Shown piece after piece: positions 43,207 to 52,891 of a DNA stretch of 64,000 nucleotides. The translations under genes and the position numbers were made by a program. Source of the DNA: Rufibacter sp. XAAS-G3-1 (lineage in GTDB: Bacteria; Bacteroidota; Bacteroidia; Cytophagales; Hymenobacteraceae); NCBI RefSeq assembly GCF_013623775.1, contig NZ_JABFAM010000003.1, positions 248,001 through 312,000 on the forward strand. The letters are read 5' to 3'. Under the pieces are notes generated by a model, which saw only the letters and a program-made list of their open reading frames with translations, did not search any database and was not told where the DNA came from. Positions within the stretch are counted from its first letter, which is position 1. The number at the start of each line of letters is the position of its first letter.

Positions 43207-44637
43207 TTAGGCATGCACCGCTTCTTCCACGGGCTTCTTCTCTGGGGTGTTCTTCTTGAGAAACCACCAGTACATAGGAATTCCGGTGAGCATTAGCACC
43301 AGTCCAATCCCTGCCTCACGGGGCCGCACCATAATGGTGTTGAAGAACAGGGCAATGCAAAAAAGTATCATAATGGCCGGTACTACGGGGTAGCCCCAGG
43401 CTTTGTAAGGGCGGGGTGCATCTGGCATTTTGCGGCGCAGGATGAAAACGCCCAAGGTGGTGGCGCCATAGTAGATGAATACCGCAAAGATGATCATATC
43501 TGTAAGCTGGTCAAAGGTACCCGACAGCACCAGCACGCAGGCCCAAACGCACTGGAAAACCAAAGACTTGGCCGGAACCTGCGCGTGGTTCAACTCGGCG
43601 GCTTTCCGGAAGAAGAGGCCTTCCCGCGCCATGGCAAAATACGTGCGGCAACTGGCCAGCACCGTCGCGTTGGTACAACCCAGGGTGGTCACCAGAATAA
43701 GGATGGAAATGAAGAATCCGCCACCGGCACCCCAGAAACTCTTGATGGCTTCAATGGCTGCTATTTTGTTTCCGGCCTGGTACACGGCTTCCAGGTCTTG
43801 GATGGGCAACAAGGCCAGATAAGTGGCGTTGACAAGCAGGTAAATGGCGATAACCGTGAACACACCAATGGTGATGCCCCGCGGGATGTTCCGGTGGGGG
43901 TCTTTGATTTCGCCCCCCACAAAGCCCACGGCGGCCCACCCCTGGTACGCCCAGAAAGCCGAGAGCATGGCCGCAAACACGGCACTGAACGTGACGGGGG
44001 TACTGGCAGGGGTACGCATGTCAAAGCTTCGGCTTAGGTCTGCCTGTCCGCTGCCCAACCCGAAGCATACAATCAAGCCAATGCCAATGAACACCAGCAC
44101 CAGAATGGCGGAACTCAAGCCCGCGCCCGCTTTCAGGCCCCGGGTGTTAATCCAGGTCAGAAAGATAATGAGCAGGATGGCCGTCAGCTTCACGTTGAAA
44201 TCCGCGAACGGATAAAAAACGCCCGCAATGTCTACACTGGCCCAAGATTCCAGCAAAGGCGGCACCTCTGCCAGACCGTGCAGTGACTGGGCAAACACAT
44301 ACGCCAAAGAAGAAATGGCCGCCGTCTGGATTACGGTAAAAAGCGACCAACCGTAGATAAAAGCAAAGAAACGGTTGTAAATGCGTTTATAATACGCGTA
44401 CTCGCCGCCGGTATCGGCCAGCAGGCCGGCTACCTCGGCGTTGCTCAAGGCCCCGAACAAAGTGATAATGCCGCCCAACAGCCAGCAAACCAAAACCCAC
44501 CCGGGCGAATGCAGCTCTGCGGCCATAGGGGCCACTTTCTTGTACACCCCAGAACCAATAATGTTCCCAATAACTACCACTATCACCAGGCGCAAGCCCA
44601 ATGACCGGTGAAGCTGCTTTGTGTCGGCCATGTCCAT
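43207..44637 (-). CDS. APC-family amino acid permease
   Basis: 476 residues with about 12 membrane segments. The opening LRLVIVVVIGNIIGSGVYKK is the APC substrate-binding G-S-G motif; FGALSNAEVAGLLADTGGEY, FWAYQGWAAVGFVGGEIKDP and NIPRGITIGVFTVIAIYLLV are family signatures. It resembles LAT/SteT-type permeases of Bacteroidota. The substrate is not decided. The start may be MDMADT (44637) or MADT (44631). It is convergent with the YitT gene. Confidence 0.92.
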   Translation of the reverse strand: MDMADTKQLHRSLGLRLVIVVVIGNIIGSGVYKKVAPMAAELHSPGWVLVCWLLGGIITLFGALSNAEVAGLLADTGGEYAYYKRIYNRFFAFIYGWSLFTVIQTAAISSLAYVFAQSLHGLAEVPPLLESWASVDIAGVFYPFADFNVKLTAILLIIFLTWINTRGLKAGAGLSSAILVLVFIGIGLIVCFGLGSGQADLSRSFDMRTPASTPVTFSAVFAAMLSAFWAYQGWAAVGFVGGEIKDPHRNIPRGITIGVFTVIAIYLLVNATYLALLPIQDLEAVYQAGNKIAAIEAIKSFWGAGGGFFISILILVTTLGCTNATVLASCRTYFAMAREGLFFRKAAELNHAQVPAKSLVFQCVWACVLVLSGTFDQLTDMIIFAVFIYYGATTLGVFILRRKMPDAPRPYKAWGYPVVPAIMILFCIALFFNTIMVRPREAGIGLVLMLTGIPMYWWFLKKNTPEKKPVEEAVHA

Positions 44638-44982
44638 GAAAAATTTCTATCAATCTGCCAAAAAGTATTGAGAAACCCTAATCCTGCAGGTGCTGCCCTC
44701 CTGAATAAAGCACATGAAAATATCCTATGAAAGGCACTTTGCTTTCCTGTTGGGGCAAGTCCGGTAAGGCTGTTGTAAAGGGGACTTTATTTGAATGCGG
44801 CCATTCCAGAGAGCTAAGACACCATGGCTTCTGTTTTAAGGCTATTTTCAGGAAAACACGGCCAAAACAGCTTGGCTTGGACTTATATTTTTAGCGATGA
44901 GCAGAAGGAGTTAGCCTGGGTCTGCAGTGCTAGATCGGCATTCTGCTGTAAATGGCCGGGAGCTATTCCTACTGATGGAAAT

Positions 44983-45046
44983 AATCAAGACACCCTGTTT
45001 TGAGCCTGTTTTTCAGAAACCAGGCTCAAAACAGGGTGTCTTGATT
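44983..45046. repeat. GTTTT/AAAAC hairpin repeat with 26-base perfect outer arms
   Basis: Arms 44983-45008 and 45021-45046 are exact complements; the centre TTTTTCAGAAAC pairs imperfectly. The outer AATCAAGACACCC is unique to this copy but mirrored. Confidence 0.9.
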
Positions 45047-45080
45047 CAAGAGATTTGATGTATATGCCTTAGAAGGAGAC

Positions 45081-45345
45081 GTGGGGAGCAGAACCTTCCC
45101 CTCCCAGGAGGGGAATACACCTTTCTTCAGTTCCAGTCTTTCCCGAGCGCGCCTCGCTTTTGGCCCTGGACAGGCAGAAGGTAAGAGAGACAGGCCTCCC
45201 GGGCCGAAAGGGCAGTGCGAGAGGGGAAGTACGGGCCCCGCGGCCGTGAGCGCTTAGCAGAAACTATGCAAAGAGCCGCACCTGCACCCACGCAACAAAC
45301 GGAAAGCCAAGGGAACAGCAAAAGGCGTGCACCTACTAATACCTA
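45081..45345 (+). repeat. GC-rich structured repeat, copy B
   Basis: Related to 7233-7605 but without its ~95-base insert. Shared blocks: CCCCTCCCAGGAGGGGAATA, GAGCGCGCCTCGCTTTTGGC, CCGAAAGGGCAGTGCGAG, GGGCCCCGCGGCCGTGAGCG, GCACCTGCACCCACGCA, CCAAGGGAACAGCA and AAGGCGTGCACCT. CTCGC/GCGAG and GCCCT/AGGGC pairings are kept, and here GGCCCTGGACAGG can extend pairing with CCTCCCGGGCC. Confidence 0.7.
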
Positions 45346-45414
45346 CGCACCAAGCGGCCAAGCTAAGGGAACAGGGGTAACCCACAGCATGTCTAACATC
45401 AACCTAAGGGCCCC

Positions 45415-47061
45415 TTAAACAGCCGGTTTCTCCATAATTCGGCGCAGCCACTTAAGCATGAGCACCAACACCAGCGCCGCCGAAACAGTTACCGCGAAGT
45501 TCACCCAGAAAAAATACTGTTTGTCATCATAGGTGTCCCAGAGGCTGGCCAGAATCCCAGATAGTTTGTTCCCGATGGAGGTAGCAATAAACCAGCCGCC
45601 CATCATGAGCGCCGTCAACCGGGGCGGACTTACTTTTGACACCAGTGACAGCCCCATTGGACTAAGGCATAATTCGCCAATGGTGACCACAAAGTAGGTT
45701 CCTACCAGCCACAGACTGGAAACCTTGTATTGTCCGTTGTCGCCCGCCCACACGGCACCCACCATCACCAACGTAGAAAGGCCGGTGATGAGCAGGCCCA
45801 GTGCCATCTTAGCCGGGGTGCTGGGTTCTTTTCCCTTCCGGCGCATAAAGCCCCAGAAAGCAACAACCAGCGGCGTCAAAATAATCACGAAGAAGGGATT
45901 GATGGATTGGAACAGCTCCGTGGAAATCAGAGACAGAGAGTTTCCCTCCTGCGGCCATTCTTCCTCTGGAAGATTGTTCAGGTAGGGGGCCGGGGCCTCT
46001 TTGGTGATTACTTTGCCCTCGGCATCGGTGCGGGTACGGAAGGCGGCGTCAAAGTCTGGGACGGTAGTGGGCGTTGCATCCACTTGTTGCACCATGCCCA
46101 GCGAAGCGGCCGGTTTTTCCAGCGTTTCCGGCAGGCTGCGGTCGGTGTAATATTCGGCCCAGGTGGTTAAGGCGGTACCGTTCTGTTTGAAAACGCCCCA
46201 GAAAACCACTACCACGGCAAAGATAGAAAGCAGCGCGGCAATTGGTTTCTTGTCTTCCACCGAGGCGCGCGACCAGAGGCTCACGTAGAACAGGATAATG
46301 GGAATTGACCCAAAGATGAAGGCATCTGTTGAATCTGAGCCAAAAACATCGCCCGGAATCAACACCCAACTGAGGATACCCACCACCAAGGCGGGCAGGA
46401 TGACCAGGCTGAACACCTTCCAGAGCGGCATGTCATGCGGCTGGGCCGGTTTCCGGATGTCATAGTCACGGTGGGTTTTGTTCCCTGCCCAGAAGATAAT
46501 GAGGCCAATGAACATCCCAATGCCCGCCGCCAGAAACGCGAAGCCCCAACCATACGTGTTGCGCAAGTACGCCGCCACAAAGTTGCAGATGAAGGCCCCC
46601 ACGTTAATGCCCATGTAAAAGATGTTATACCCGGTGTCTTTCTGGGGAAGGTACTGGGGTTCTGAATACAGGTTGCCTAAGAGGGTAGAGATGTTGGCTT
46701 TGAAGAAACCGTTGCCAATGACAATGAGCGCCAGTGACAGGTAGAAGAACGTATCGCCGGGGATGGCCAAACCGCAATACCCCAGCCCCATCAAGATCCC
46801 GCCAATGGTGATGGAGAGACGGTAGCCCAGCAATCTATCGGCCAGCAGGCCACCAATAAAGGGCGTTAAAAAGACGAGGGCAATAAAGGTTCCGTAAATA
46901 TCGGAGCCCTGGTCATTAGGTAATCCCATCCCACCGCTTTGGGTATCGGTCATGTAGAGGAAGAAAATACCTATCATGAGGTAGTAGCCGAAGCGCTCCC
47001 ACATTTCCGCCAGAAAAAGAAAATAGAGGCCCTTCGGGTGCTTTGAAGCTGATGTTGACAT
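45415..47061 (-). CDS. POT-family proton-dependent oligopeptide transporter
   Basis: 548 residues, 12-14 membrane segments. The POT proton-coupling motif E-x-x-E-R-F is present in LFLAEMWERFGYYLMIGIFF; the FYMGINVGAFICNFVAAYLR segment is the PTR2 signature; GELCLSPMGLSLVSKVSP is the conserved C-terminal motif. It imports di- and tripeptides with protons. A large loop (about 290-350) is typical for Bacteroidota members. It stands alone downstream of a 300-base gap. Confidence 0.95.
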   Translation of the reverse strand: MSTSASKHPKGLYFLFLAEMWERFGYYLMIGIFFLYMTDTQSGGMGLPNDQGSDIYGTFIALVFLTPFIGGLLADRLLGYRLSITIGGILMGLGYCGLAIPGDTFFYLSLALIVIGNGFFKANISTLLGNLYSEPQYLPQKDTGYNIFYMGINVGAFICNFVAAYLRNTYGWGFAFLAAGIGMFIGLIIFWAGNKTHRDYDIRKPAQPHDMPLWKVFSLVILPALVVGILSWVLIPGDVFGSDSTDAFIFGSIPIILFYVSLWSRASVEDKKPIAALLSIFAVVVVFWGVFKQNGTALTTWAEYYTDRSLPETLEKPAASLGMVQQVDATPTTVPDFDAAFRTRTDAEGKVITKEAPAPYLNNLPEEEWPQEGNSLSLISTELFQSINPFFVIILTPLVVAFWGFMRRKGKEPSTPAKMALGLLITGLSTLVMVGAVWAGDNGQYKVSSLWLVGTYFVVTIGELCLSPMGLSLVSKVSPPRLTALMMGGWFIATSIGNKLSGILASLWDTYDDKQYFFWVNFAVTVSAALVLVLMLKWLRRIMEKPAV

Positions 47062-47276
47062 TCAGGTGTAGTTTTTTAATCTGCTTTGAAAATAGGGAAA
47101 AGAAACGGGAATATCTCTTTAGAGGGATATAGAACGCGTAATTTGGCTTAAAACTGAACTAAGTTGACCACATTCCTTGGGTGTAAAGCAGAAAAGACCC
47201 TGAACCTGCTGGGTAAATCCAGCAACGCACTCTTGCCCTTGCTGGGTGTTGTCACCAACAAAGGCGGCAAAATGCT

Positions 47277-47308
47277 AGACTAAAAAGTGAAGCATCACTT
47301 TTTAGTCT
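47277..47308. repeat. perfect 14-base hairpin
   Basis: AGACTAAAAAGTGA, AGCA loop and exact complement. It may work as a second terminator with the one next to it. Confidence 0.7.
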
Positions 47309-47315
47309 TACAAAC

Positions 47316-47347
47316 AAAAAAGGCCCTGATTTCTCAGAGCCTTTCCT
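47316..47347 (-). terminator. intrinsic terminator of the nfu gene
   Basis: On the minus strand AAAGGCTCTGA and TCAGGGCCTTT pair around GAAA, followed by T4. It sits 18 bases after the nfu stop. Confidence 0.85.
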
Positions 47348-47364
47348 TTATGGGAGTATACACC

Positions 47365-47982
47365 TTAGAGCACTACGCCTTCGGCTACTACTTCTTGCAC
47401 TTCGGGTACCATGCGCTTGAGCAGGTTCTCAATACCGGCCTTTAGGGTTACGGTAGCCGATGGGCAGCCGCTGCAAGAACCTTGCAGGTTGACGGTGACC
47501 ACGCCTTCTTTGTAAGAACGGAAGGTGATGTTACCCCCGTCTTGCTCTACCGCCGGGCGCACGTAGTTTTCCAGCAGGTCAATCACTTTCTGCGAGATCT
47601 CGGTGTCTTCGGCAGAAAGATCTGTGGGCACCTCGGCTGAGGCCGAGGCCGCCGTGGTGGTAACCGGATTGCCGATGAAAATAGGGCCACCGGCCTCAAT
47701 GTATGATTTGATGAACGTTCTCAGTTCTGGGATCAGGTGCGCCCACTGTACCGGAGAGTTCTTGGTCACGGTGACAAAGTTACTGGCGATGAACACCCTG
47801 GACACATAGTCAAAGTTGAACAGTTCCTGCGCGAAGGGAGAATCCAGGGCGCTTTCCACGGTGGGGTAATCCACGCTTCCGCCCTCGCCCAGCAAGGTGG
47901 AGTTCAGGACGAATTTCATTGACTCCGGGTTCGGGTTCGCCTCGGCGTACACAGATACCGGTTTGGTTGTATTATCAGTCAT
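47365..47982 (-). CDS. nfu: NifU/Nfu-type iron-sulfur cluster carrier
   Basis: 205 residues. The N-terminal scaffold domain (Nfu_N; ANPNPESMKFVLNSTLLGEG, RTFIKSYIEAGGPIF) and C-terminal NifU-like domain with the cluster-binding CxxC (NLQGSCSGCPSATVTLKAGI, Cys near 168 and 171). It carries Fe-S clusters to targets. Residues 105-125 are an Ala/Ser-rich linker. It is monocistronic with a clear terminator. Confidence 0.92.
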   Translation of the reverse strand: MTDNTTKPVSVYAEANPNPESMKFVLNSTLLGEGGSVDYPTVESALDSPFAQELFNFDYVSRVFIASNFVTVTKNSPVQWAHLIPELRTFIKSYIEAGGPIFIGNPVTTTAASASAEVPTDLSAEDTEISQKVIDLLENYVRPAVEQDGGNITFRSYKEGVVTVNLQGSCSGCPSATVTLKAGIENLLKRMVPEVQEVVAEGVVL

Positions 47983-48195
47983 GGCTATTTTCTGGTTATA
48001 TATAGTAAAAACTTACGGTCAGGTATTTAAGTTTCCAAAAATAGTGAGAATTTCCGATACCTGGTGCTTACTTCTTGGGTACCGCCCCTGTGCCGTTTCT
48101 GGCCGGTTTTCAGGAAAGAAGGACAGAAACGCCCGCCCTTTGCCCCAGAAACCGTAACTTTACCTGTCTACTTTGTTTTAATTAACCCCGCGCCT

Positions 48196-49572
48196 ATGTC
48201 CTTTGCCACTGTTCTACTGGCGGCCACTCTGCCAGATGTGCCCGGCTTTTTGATTATCCCGTTTGCCTTACTCATTGGCCTTATTGCTACCGGGCCCATT
48301 TTTTTCCCCAGTTTCTGGCACCACCACTTCAAAACCATTGCGGTGGGTCTGGGCTTGTTGGTACTGGCCTATTACCTGTTTGTCTTGCATGACACGCACC
48401 TGCCCGCCGAGACCCTGGCCGAATACGCTTCTTTCGCCATATTACTTAGTTCTTTGTACATCGCCGCTGGCGGAATTTACATCAATGCCAACGCCAATGC
48501 CACGCCGCTCCTCAACGTGGGTATTCTGCTGTTTGGGGCCATTATTGCCAACGTGATTGGAACCACCGGGGCCTCGCTGCTGCTCATCAGACCGTTCATC
48601 CGGCTCAACAACCACCGCATTAAACCGTATCAGGTGGTCTTCTTTATTTTCATTGTGAGTAATGCCGGCGGCTTGTTGACCCCCCTGGGAGATCCGCCGC
48701 TGTTCATCGGGTTCCTGAAAGGCGTGCCGTTCTTCTGGACATTGCAGCACCTCTTTACGCCCTGGGTTATCGCCGTTGGCGCTCTGTGCCTGATTTTCTT
48801 CATTCTGGACAGCCGAAACAAAGGAACCTTCACGCCTAAGCCGGAGGTACAAGCCCGCGTTGAGGCCAAAACCGAGTTCTTCTTCACCGGGAAACGCAAC
48901 CTGCTTTGGCTGGCTGTGATCATAGGCGCCACGTTCCTGAATCCTGCTTCCTTTGCTTGGCTGCCCTATATTCCGCTGGAAGGCGGCATTAAAGTGTCCT
49001 TTGTGCGCGAGTTGGTTCAATTAACGGCTGCTTTCCTGTGCTTTAAGATGGCCAGCCGCACCGCCCTCAACGGGAACCACTTTTCCTTTGACCCCATTCT
49101 GGAAGTGGTGTTCCTGTTCTTCGGGATTTTCTTCACCATGATGCCCGCCCTGCAACTTTCCGCTGAACTGGCCTCCTCCCCCGAGTTTGCGGCGAAACTC
49201 ACCCCATCGGTGTTCTACTGGGTAACCGGCTCGCTCTCCGGCGTGCTGGACAACGCCCCCACCTACGCCAACTTCCTATCGCTGGGAATGGCCAAATACA
49301 ACTTGAACTACGCAAACACCACCCATGTCCACGACTTCGCCTACGGTTTAGGCCAAACCCCTGAAACCTTGCTGGTGCTGGAGGCCATTTCCATTGCATC
49401 TGTTCTGTTCGGTGCCATGACCTACATTGGGAACGGGCCTAACTTCATGGTGAAAGCTATTGCCGAGCAAGCCGGTGTCAAAATGCCCCCGTTCTTCCAG
49501 TACATGCTCAAGTACTCACTTGTGTACTTGCTACCGGTGTTGTTTCTGATTTGGGTGTTGGTGATCCTGTAA
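48196..49572 (+). CDS. NhaD-type sodium:proton antiporter (ion transporter superfamily)
   Basis: 458 residues, about 12 membrane segments. The start at MSFATVLLAATLPDVPG avoids 44 residues of extension in a hairpin-bearing leader. Signatures: IIANVIGTTGASLLLIRPFI, SNAGGLLTPLGDPPLFIGFL, VFYWVTGSLSGVLDNAPTYA and GNGPNFMVKAIAEQAGVKMP match the NhaD/citrate transporter-like family. It probably exports Na+ in exchange for protons. It is convergent with aroC across a hairpin repeat. Confidence 0.9.
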   Translation: MSFATVLLAATLPDVPGFLIIPFALLIGLIATGPIFFPSFWHHHFKTIAVGLGLLVLAYYLFVLHDTHLPAETLAEYASFAILLSSLYIAAGGIYINANANATPLLNVGILLFGAIIANVIGTTGASLLLIRPFIRLNNHRIKPYQVVFFIFIVSNAGGLLTPLGDPPLFIGFLKGVPFFWTLQHLFTPWVIAVGALCLIFFILDSRNKGTFTPKPEVQARVEAKTEFFFTGKRNLLWLAVIIGATFLNPASFAWLPYIPLEGGIKVSFVRELVQLTAAFLCFKMASRTALNGNHFSFDPILEVVFLFFGIFFTMMPALQLSAELASSPEFAAKLTPSVFYWVTGSLSGVLDNAPTYANFLSLGMAKYNLNYANTTHVHDFAYGLGQTPETLLVLEAISIASVLFGAMTYIGNGPNFMVKAIAEQAGVKMPPFFQYMLKYSLVYLLPVLFLIWVLVIL

Positions 49573-49593
49573 GGCTTCGTATACTTTTACAGT

Positions 49594-49643
49594 AAAATCG
49601 GTTTCGGGGCTGTTTTCTTGAAAACAGCCCCGAAACCGATTTT
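49594..49643. repeat. stop-codon hairpin repeat, perfect copy
   Basis: A perfect 23-base stem with CTTG loop, ending in T7. It is the twin of 23248-23297, with one compensated base pair. It lies 22 bases behind the antiporter gene. Confidence 0.9.
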
Positions 49644-49681
49644 TTTGGTTCAGCTCATGTACGCCAATCAGAAGTTGGCTG

Positions 49682-49720
49682 CCCTTGTTGTGCGTAGTCA
49701 GAGACTACGCACAACAAGGG
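49682..49720. repeat. perfect 18-base hairpin
   Basis: CCCTTGTTGTGCGTAGTC, AGA loop and exact complement. It shares GTGCGTAG with 13209-13242. Confidence 0.75.
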
Positions 49721-49945
49721 AAATGGAGCGGGTTTTAGCCAACAACTCCAAAATTAAAAGGTGCCTCCGCTTCCCCGGCCTGTCGCCCAACAGGCCGGAA
49801 GAAAAGCGTTCAAGCCTGCAACTATATATGTTGGCTTGTCAGGGGGTAAGCCAAGGAAAGGACTTCCTTTTTCCCTACAAGATGAGCTCCACGGGAGAGA
49901 GGCAAGGGTGGTTCGCTGGCTCCAGCGGCAAAGGCCTTAACTACT

Positions 49946-49985
49946 GGCCCCTTTGCCCCCGCGGCCGTGAGCGCTTACCGCTACA
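49946..49985 (+). repeat. GC-rich repeat core, copy C
   Basis: CCCCCGCGGCCGTGAGCGCT followed by TACCGCTACAGATGAAACAA. It matches copy A at 7483-7516 closely; the flanks are unrelated to copies A and B. Confidence 0.6.
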
Positions 49986-50059
49986 GATGAAACAACACAG
50001 CGCATAAACCACGCAAAAGACCCCTATCCCAAGGCATCAGCCACCCACGCAAAGGAAGC

Positions 50060-50105
50060 CTCTATTTTAAGCCTATTTTCTGAAAAACAGGCAAAAAAGG
50101 GAAAA
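50060..50105. repeat. stop-codon hairpin repeat copy next to aroC
   Basis: CTATTTTAAGCCTATTTTC and GAAAAACAGGCAAAAAAGG, abutting the aroC stop codon. Confidence 0.65.
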
Positions 50106-51188
50106 CTAGTCAATTCTATTTGCCCGCTGGCGCAATACAAAATCAGCCAGCACCAACGCCGCCATGGCATCTACAATAGGCACGGCCCGTGGCAGTACGC
50201 AAGGATCATGACGGCCTTTGCCTTGCAAGGTGATCTCCTGCCCGCTTTGGTCAATGGTGGTTTGCGGCTGCAAAATAGTAGCCACCGGCTTGAAGGCCAC
50301 TTTGAAGTAAATGTCCTGCCCGTTGGAAATACCGCCCTGGATACCGCCGGAGTGATTGGTGCGGGTTTTCACCAGACCATCGTCATCGGTATAAAAGACA
50401 TCGTTGTGTTGGGAGCCATACATGCTGACCCCGGCAAACCCGCTGCCGTACTCAAAGCCCTTCACGGCGTTGATGCTCAGCATGGCCTTGCCTAGTTCGG
50501 CGTGCAGTTTGTCAAAAACGGGTTCTCCCAAGCCTGCCGGCACGCCTTTGACCACGCAGGAAACCACGCCGCCCACGGTATCCAGTTTGTCGCGGGTTTC
50601 TTCAATGAGTTGGATCATGGCCTCAGCGGTCTTGGGGTGCGGACAACGCACGATGGTGCTGTCTACCTGGCTCAAGTCCATTTGGGTGTAATCTGCCGGG
50701 GCGAAGATGTTGCCTACTTGTGACACATACGCGGTAATCTGAATGCCTTGCAGCGCCAGGAACTTCTGGGCCAATACCCCGGCGGCTACCCTCGCCAAGG
50801 TCTCCCGGGCAGAGCTTCGGCCGCCGCCGCGGTGGTCGCGGGAGCCGTACTTGGCGGTGTAGGTGTAGTCTGCGTGCGACGGACGGTATGCTTTTTCTAT
50901 GTGCGAATAGTCATGGCTTGCCTGGTCTTTGTTGAATACCGCCAGCGTGATGGGCGTGCCCTGGGTTTGCCCGTTGAAGATGCCGGAAAGAATCTGCACC
51001 TGGTCTTTCTCATCGCGGGGCGTGGTGATCTTGGACTGGCCGGGGCGCCTACGGTCTAACGCGGCCTGGATTTCTTCCAGGGTAATGGGCAATCCGGCGG
51101 GGCAGCCGTCCACAATTACACCCACGGCCGTCCCGTGCGATTCCCCAAAAGTAGTGATCCGGAAAATGGATCCGTATGTGTTACTCAT
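50106..51188 (-). CDS. aroC: chorismate synthase
   Basis: 360 residues, full length. It converts EPSP to chorismate with reduced FMN, the last common step of aromatic amino acid synthesis. [19 protein letters not shown] is the N-terminal signature; [20 protein letters not shown] and [14 protein letters not shown] are the second; [20 protein letters not shown] and [18 protein letters not shown] are the third. Its first 4 bases overlap the end of the BatD-type gene, so the two are co-transcribed although their functions are unrelated. Confidence 0.97.
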   Translation of the reverse strand: MSNTYGSIFRITTFGESHGTAVGVIVDGCPAGLPITLEEIQAALDRRRPGQSKITTPRDEKDQVQILSGIFNGQTQGTPITLAVFNKDQASHDYSHIEKAYRPSHADYTYTAKYGSRDHRGGGRSSARETLARVAAGVLAQKFLALQGIQITAYVSQVGNIFAPADYTQMDLSQVDSTIVRCPHPKTAEAMIQLIEETRDKLDTVGGVVSCVVKGVPAGLGEPVFDKLHAELGKAMLSINAVKGFEYGSGFAGVSMYGSQHNDVFYTDDDGLVKTRTNHSGGIQGGISNGQDIYFKVAFKPVATILQPQTTIDQSGQEITLQGKGRHDPCVLPRAVPIVDAMAALVLADFVLRQRANRID

Positions 51189-52615
51189 TTTCTCTTCAGT
51201 ATGAAAATAAACAAAGCCGCCCCCAGCATGATCCCCAGCACCACGTTGGTGTACAGGCGCACTTCCTTGAATTGGTCTACGCTAATCAGCTCATTGCTTT
51301 CTGTGGCGGCAATATTGTAAAAATCGCCCACATCTTGCGCCCTGATGAAACTATTTTGGTCTTCCTGCCCCCGCACCTGCACCGTCAAAGAGGGCCGAAG
51401 GGTATCATACCGGGCGGTTACGGGATTGAAAAACACCCATTGAAACAACTCTGCCAACGGAAACTCACCGGTCTGCCGCCCCACAATAAAGTACCGGAAC
51501 GTCTTGCTGCCCACCAGCCTGCCCTGGGAAATCTGCTGGCTCTGCCGGATCTCGGGAGAATAGATTTCCAGTTCGCTGGACACATGAAGGCTCTGCGGCG
51601 AGGGCAGCGTTCTGATGTTTCCTTCGCCTTCCACCTTAAAGTGGTAGACCAGATTCTGGTTCAGGGAAATGGTTTTGCGGGAAAACTGCTCTTCTACCCG
51701 ATACTCGCCTACTGCCACCTGGTCCCGCAACGGGTGCGGCGGCAGCGCCCTCACGCTTACTTCCCTGCGTTGGGCCGGGTAGGCTTTGATTTCCGGGAGG
51801 CGGTTTTGGGTAAGCAGTGACGGGTCTTTCGCGACTTTGTATTTGGTCATCTTCAGGCTTACCGCCGGGAAACGGAGCGGTTGCGGAGTGATGGGGAACA
51901 AAACCGCTTCGTATAGCTTGTAACGCGTAAACGCCTTCTCCCCTATTTTGATTTTCTCGGGGTGGATTTCTTCTGGTTGCACCACTTCCTCCAGCGCACT
52001 TCGCTGTTTCAGTTGCTGCACAATGGTTCCTATCTGGGCCTCGAACTCAAAGAAATCCAGGAGTCCCAGGTCTACGTCTGCCACGTAAAACCAAAGCGAA
52101 ACCGGAACCGCTTCGCCCACAAATACCCTTCTTGTAGGTACGTGCAGCGTAAGAAACGCATTCTCTTTCACGTCTACGAATTCTGGGACTGCGGTAGCGG
52201 GAACTGTGGCGGCCAGACTGTCTTTGGGGTTTACGCCAGCCGGAACGGCAGCCCCTACCTTCACTTTTACCCCGGGCGCGGCCACACTTTTGCCATCTAC
52301 CAGCAGGGTGAAGGGCTTCACCACTACCTCGCCTTCGCGCAGCGGGGCATATTGCTGGGTGAGCGTGTACACCACAGATTTTTTGGTTCCCCTGGTAATG
52401 GTGGTGGTGAAAGATTTCTGGGTGCTTTTCTGCAACCCCTCTACCTCTGGGAAGCCTTCTACTTTAGCTGGCCGGGTGGCCGGTGATTTGAGAGAGATGG
52501 TAAAGTACTGGTCTACGGGAATTACGGTGGGGCCATATTCTATAGCATGGTTTTGGGCGTTGCCCCAGGCAGCCCAGCAAAAAAACCATAGAAAGAAAAT
52601 TACCCCCTTTTTCAT
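51185..52615 (-). CDS. batD: BatD-family protein
   Basis: 476 residues. A signal peptide ([20 protein letters not shown]) leads into immunoglobulin-like beta domains with the BatD pattern ([60 protein letters not shown]), and the chain ends with one membrane segment ([16 protein letters not shown]) and a short basic tail. BatD belongs to the Bat group of envelope proteins linked to oxygen tolerance in Bacteroides; no batA, B, C or E genes are visible here. It overlaps aroC by 4 bases. Confidence 0.85.
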   Translation of the reverse strand: MKKGVIFFLWFFCWAAWGNAQNHAIEYGPTVIPVDQYFTISLKSPATRPAKVEGFPEVEGLQKSTQKSFTTTITRGTKKSVVYTLTQQYAPLREGEVVVKPFTLLVDGKSVAAPGVKVKVGAAVPAGVNPKDSLAATVPATAVPEFVDVKENAFLTLHVPTRRVFVGEAVPVSLWFYVADVDLGLLDFFEFEAQIGTIVQQLKQRSALEEVVQPEEIHPEKIKIGEKAFTRYKLYEAVLFPITPQPLRFPAVSLKMTKYKVAKDPSLLTQNRLPEIKAYPAQRREVSVRALPPHPLRDQVAVGEYRVEEQFSRKTISLNQNLVYHFKVEGEGNIRTLPSPQSLHVSSELEIYSPEIRQSQQISQGRLVGSKTFRYFIVGRQTGEFPLAELFQWVFFNPVTARYDTLRPSLTVQVRGQEDQNSFIRAQDVGDFYNIAATESNELISVDQFKEVRLYTNVVLGIMLGAALFIFILKRK

Positions 52616-52891
52616 CTGTTTTTCTCAAAACGGCCCTGAAACAGCCGGTCCCAACGCCCACAAAAGTACGAATATCCCGTCAGTGCCCTACCCTCCTCCA
52701 GCGTAGAATAGATTGCTTGCAAAGAAATACCACTCTTCGGCAAGTTTTTTCGCCTCCTCTGAAATCCAGTGCCATCGCTCCCGTCGTAGGTCTCGCTAAT
52801 TCCGCCGGTTCAAGAAGGCGGCGTTGCGCATATCTGGGTGCTTAGCTGGGCCCCGAAAGTAGAAATTGTTTCATCTTCAATTTTAAAAACT

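Larger units (their letters stand above)
44638..45414. other. 777-base repeat-rich gap
   Basis: No gene. It holds a hairpin-family copy at 44830-44873, a second with long unique arms at 44983-45046, and the GC-rich structured repeat at 45081-45345. Confidence 0.65.
47062..47364. other. intergenic region with two hairpins
   Basis: 303 bases. A perfect 14-base stem with AGCA loop at 47277-47308 (AGACTAAAAAGTGA) and the nfu terminator at 47316-47347. No gene seen. Confidence 0.65.
49573..50105. other. repeat-rich gap between nhaD-type gene and aroC
   Basis: 533 bases, no supported gene (an in-frame 129-codon stretch here is made of hairpin repeats). It holds hairpins at 49594-49643 and 49682-49720, a GGCCTGTCGCCCAACAGGCC hairpin near 49778, the GC-rich repeat core at 49946-49982 and a hairpin-family copy next to the aroC stop. 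Confidence 0.65.

Noticed and set aside
49618-50007. 129-codon ORF between the antiporter gene and aroC
   Set aside because: It runs through three hairpin repeats and the GC-rich repeat core; no protein-like pattern.
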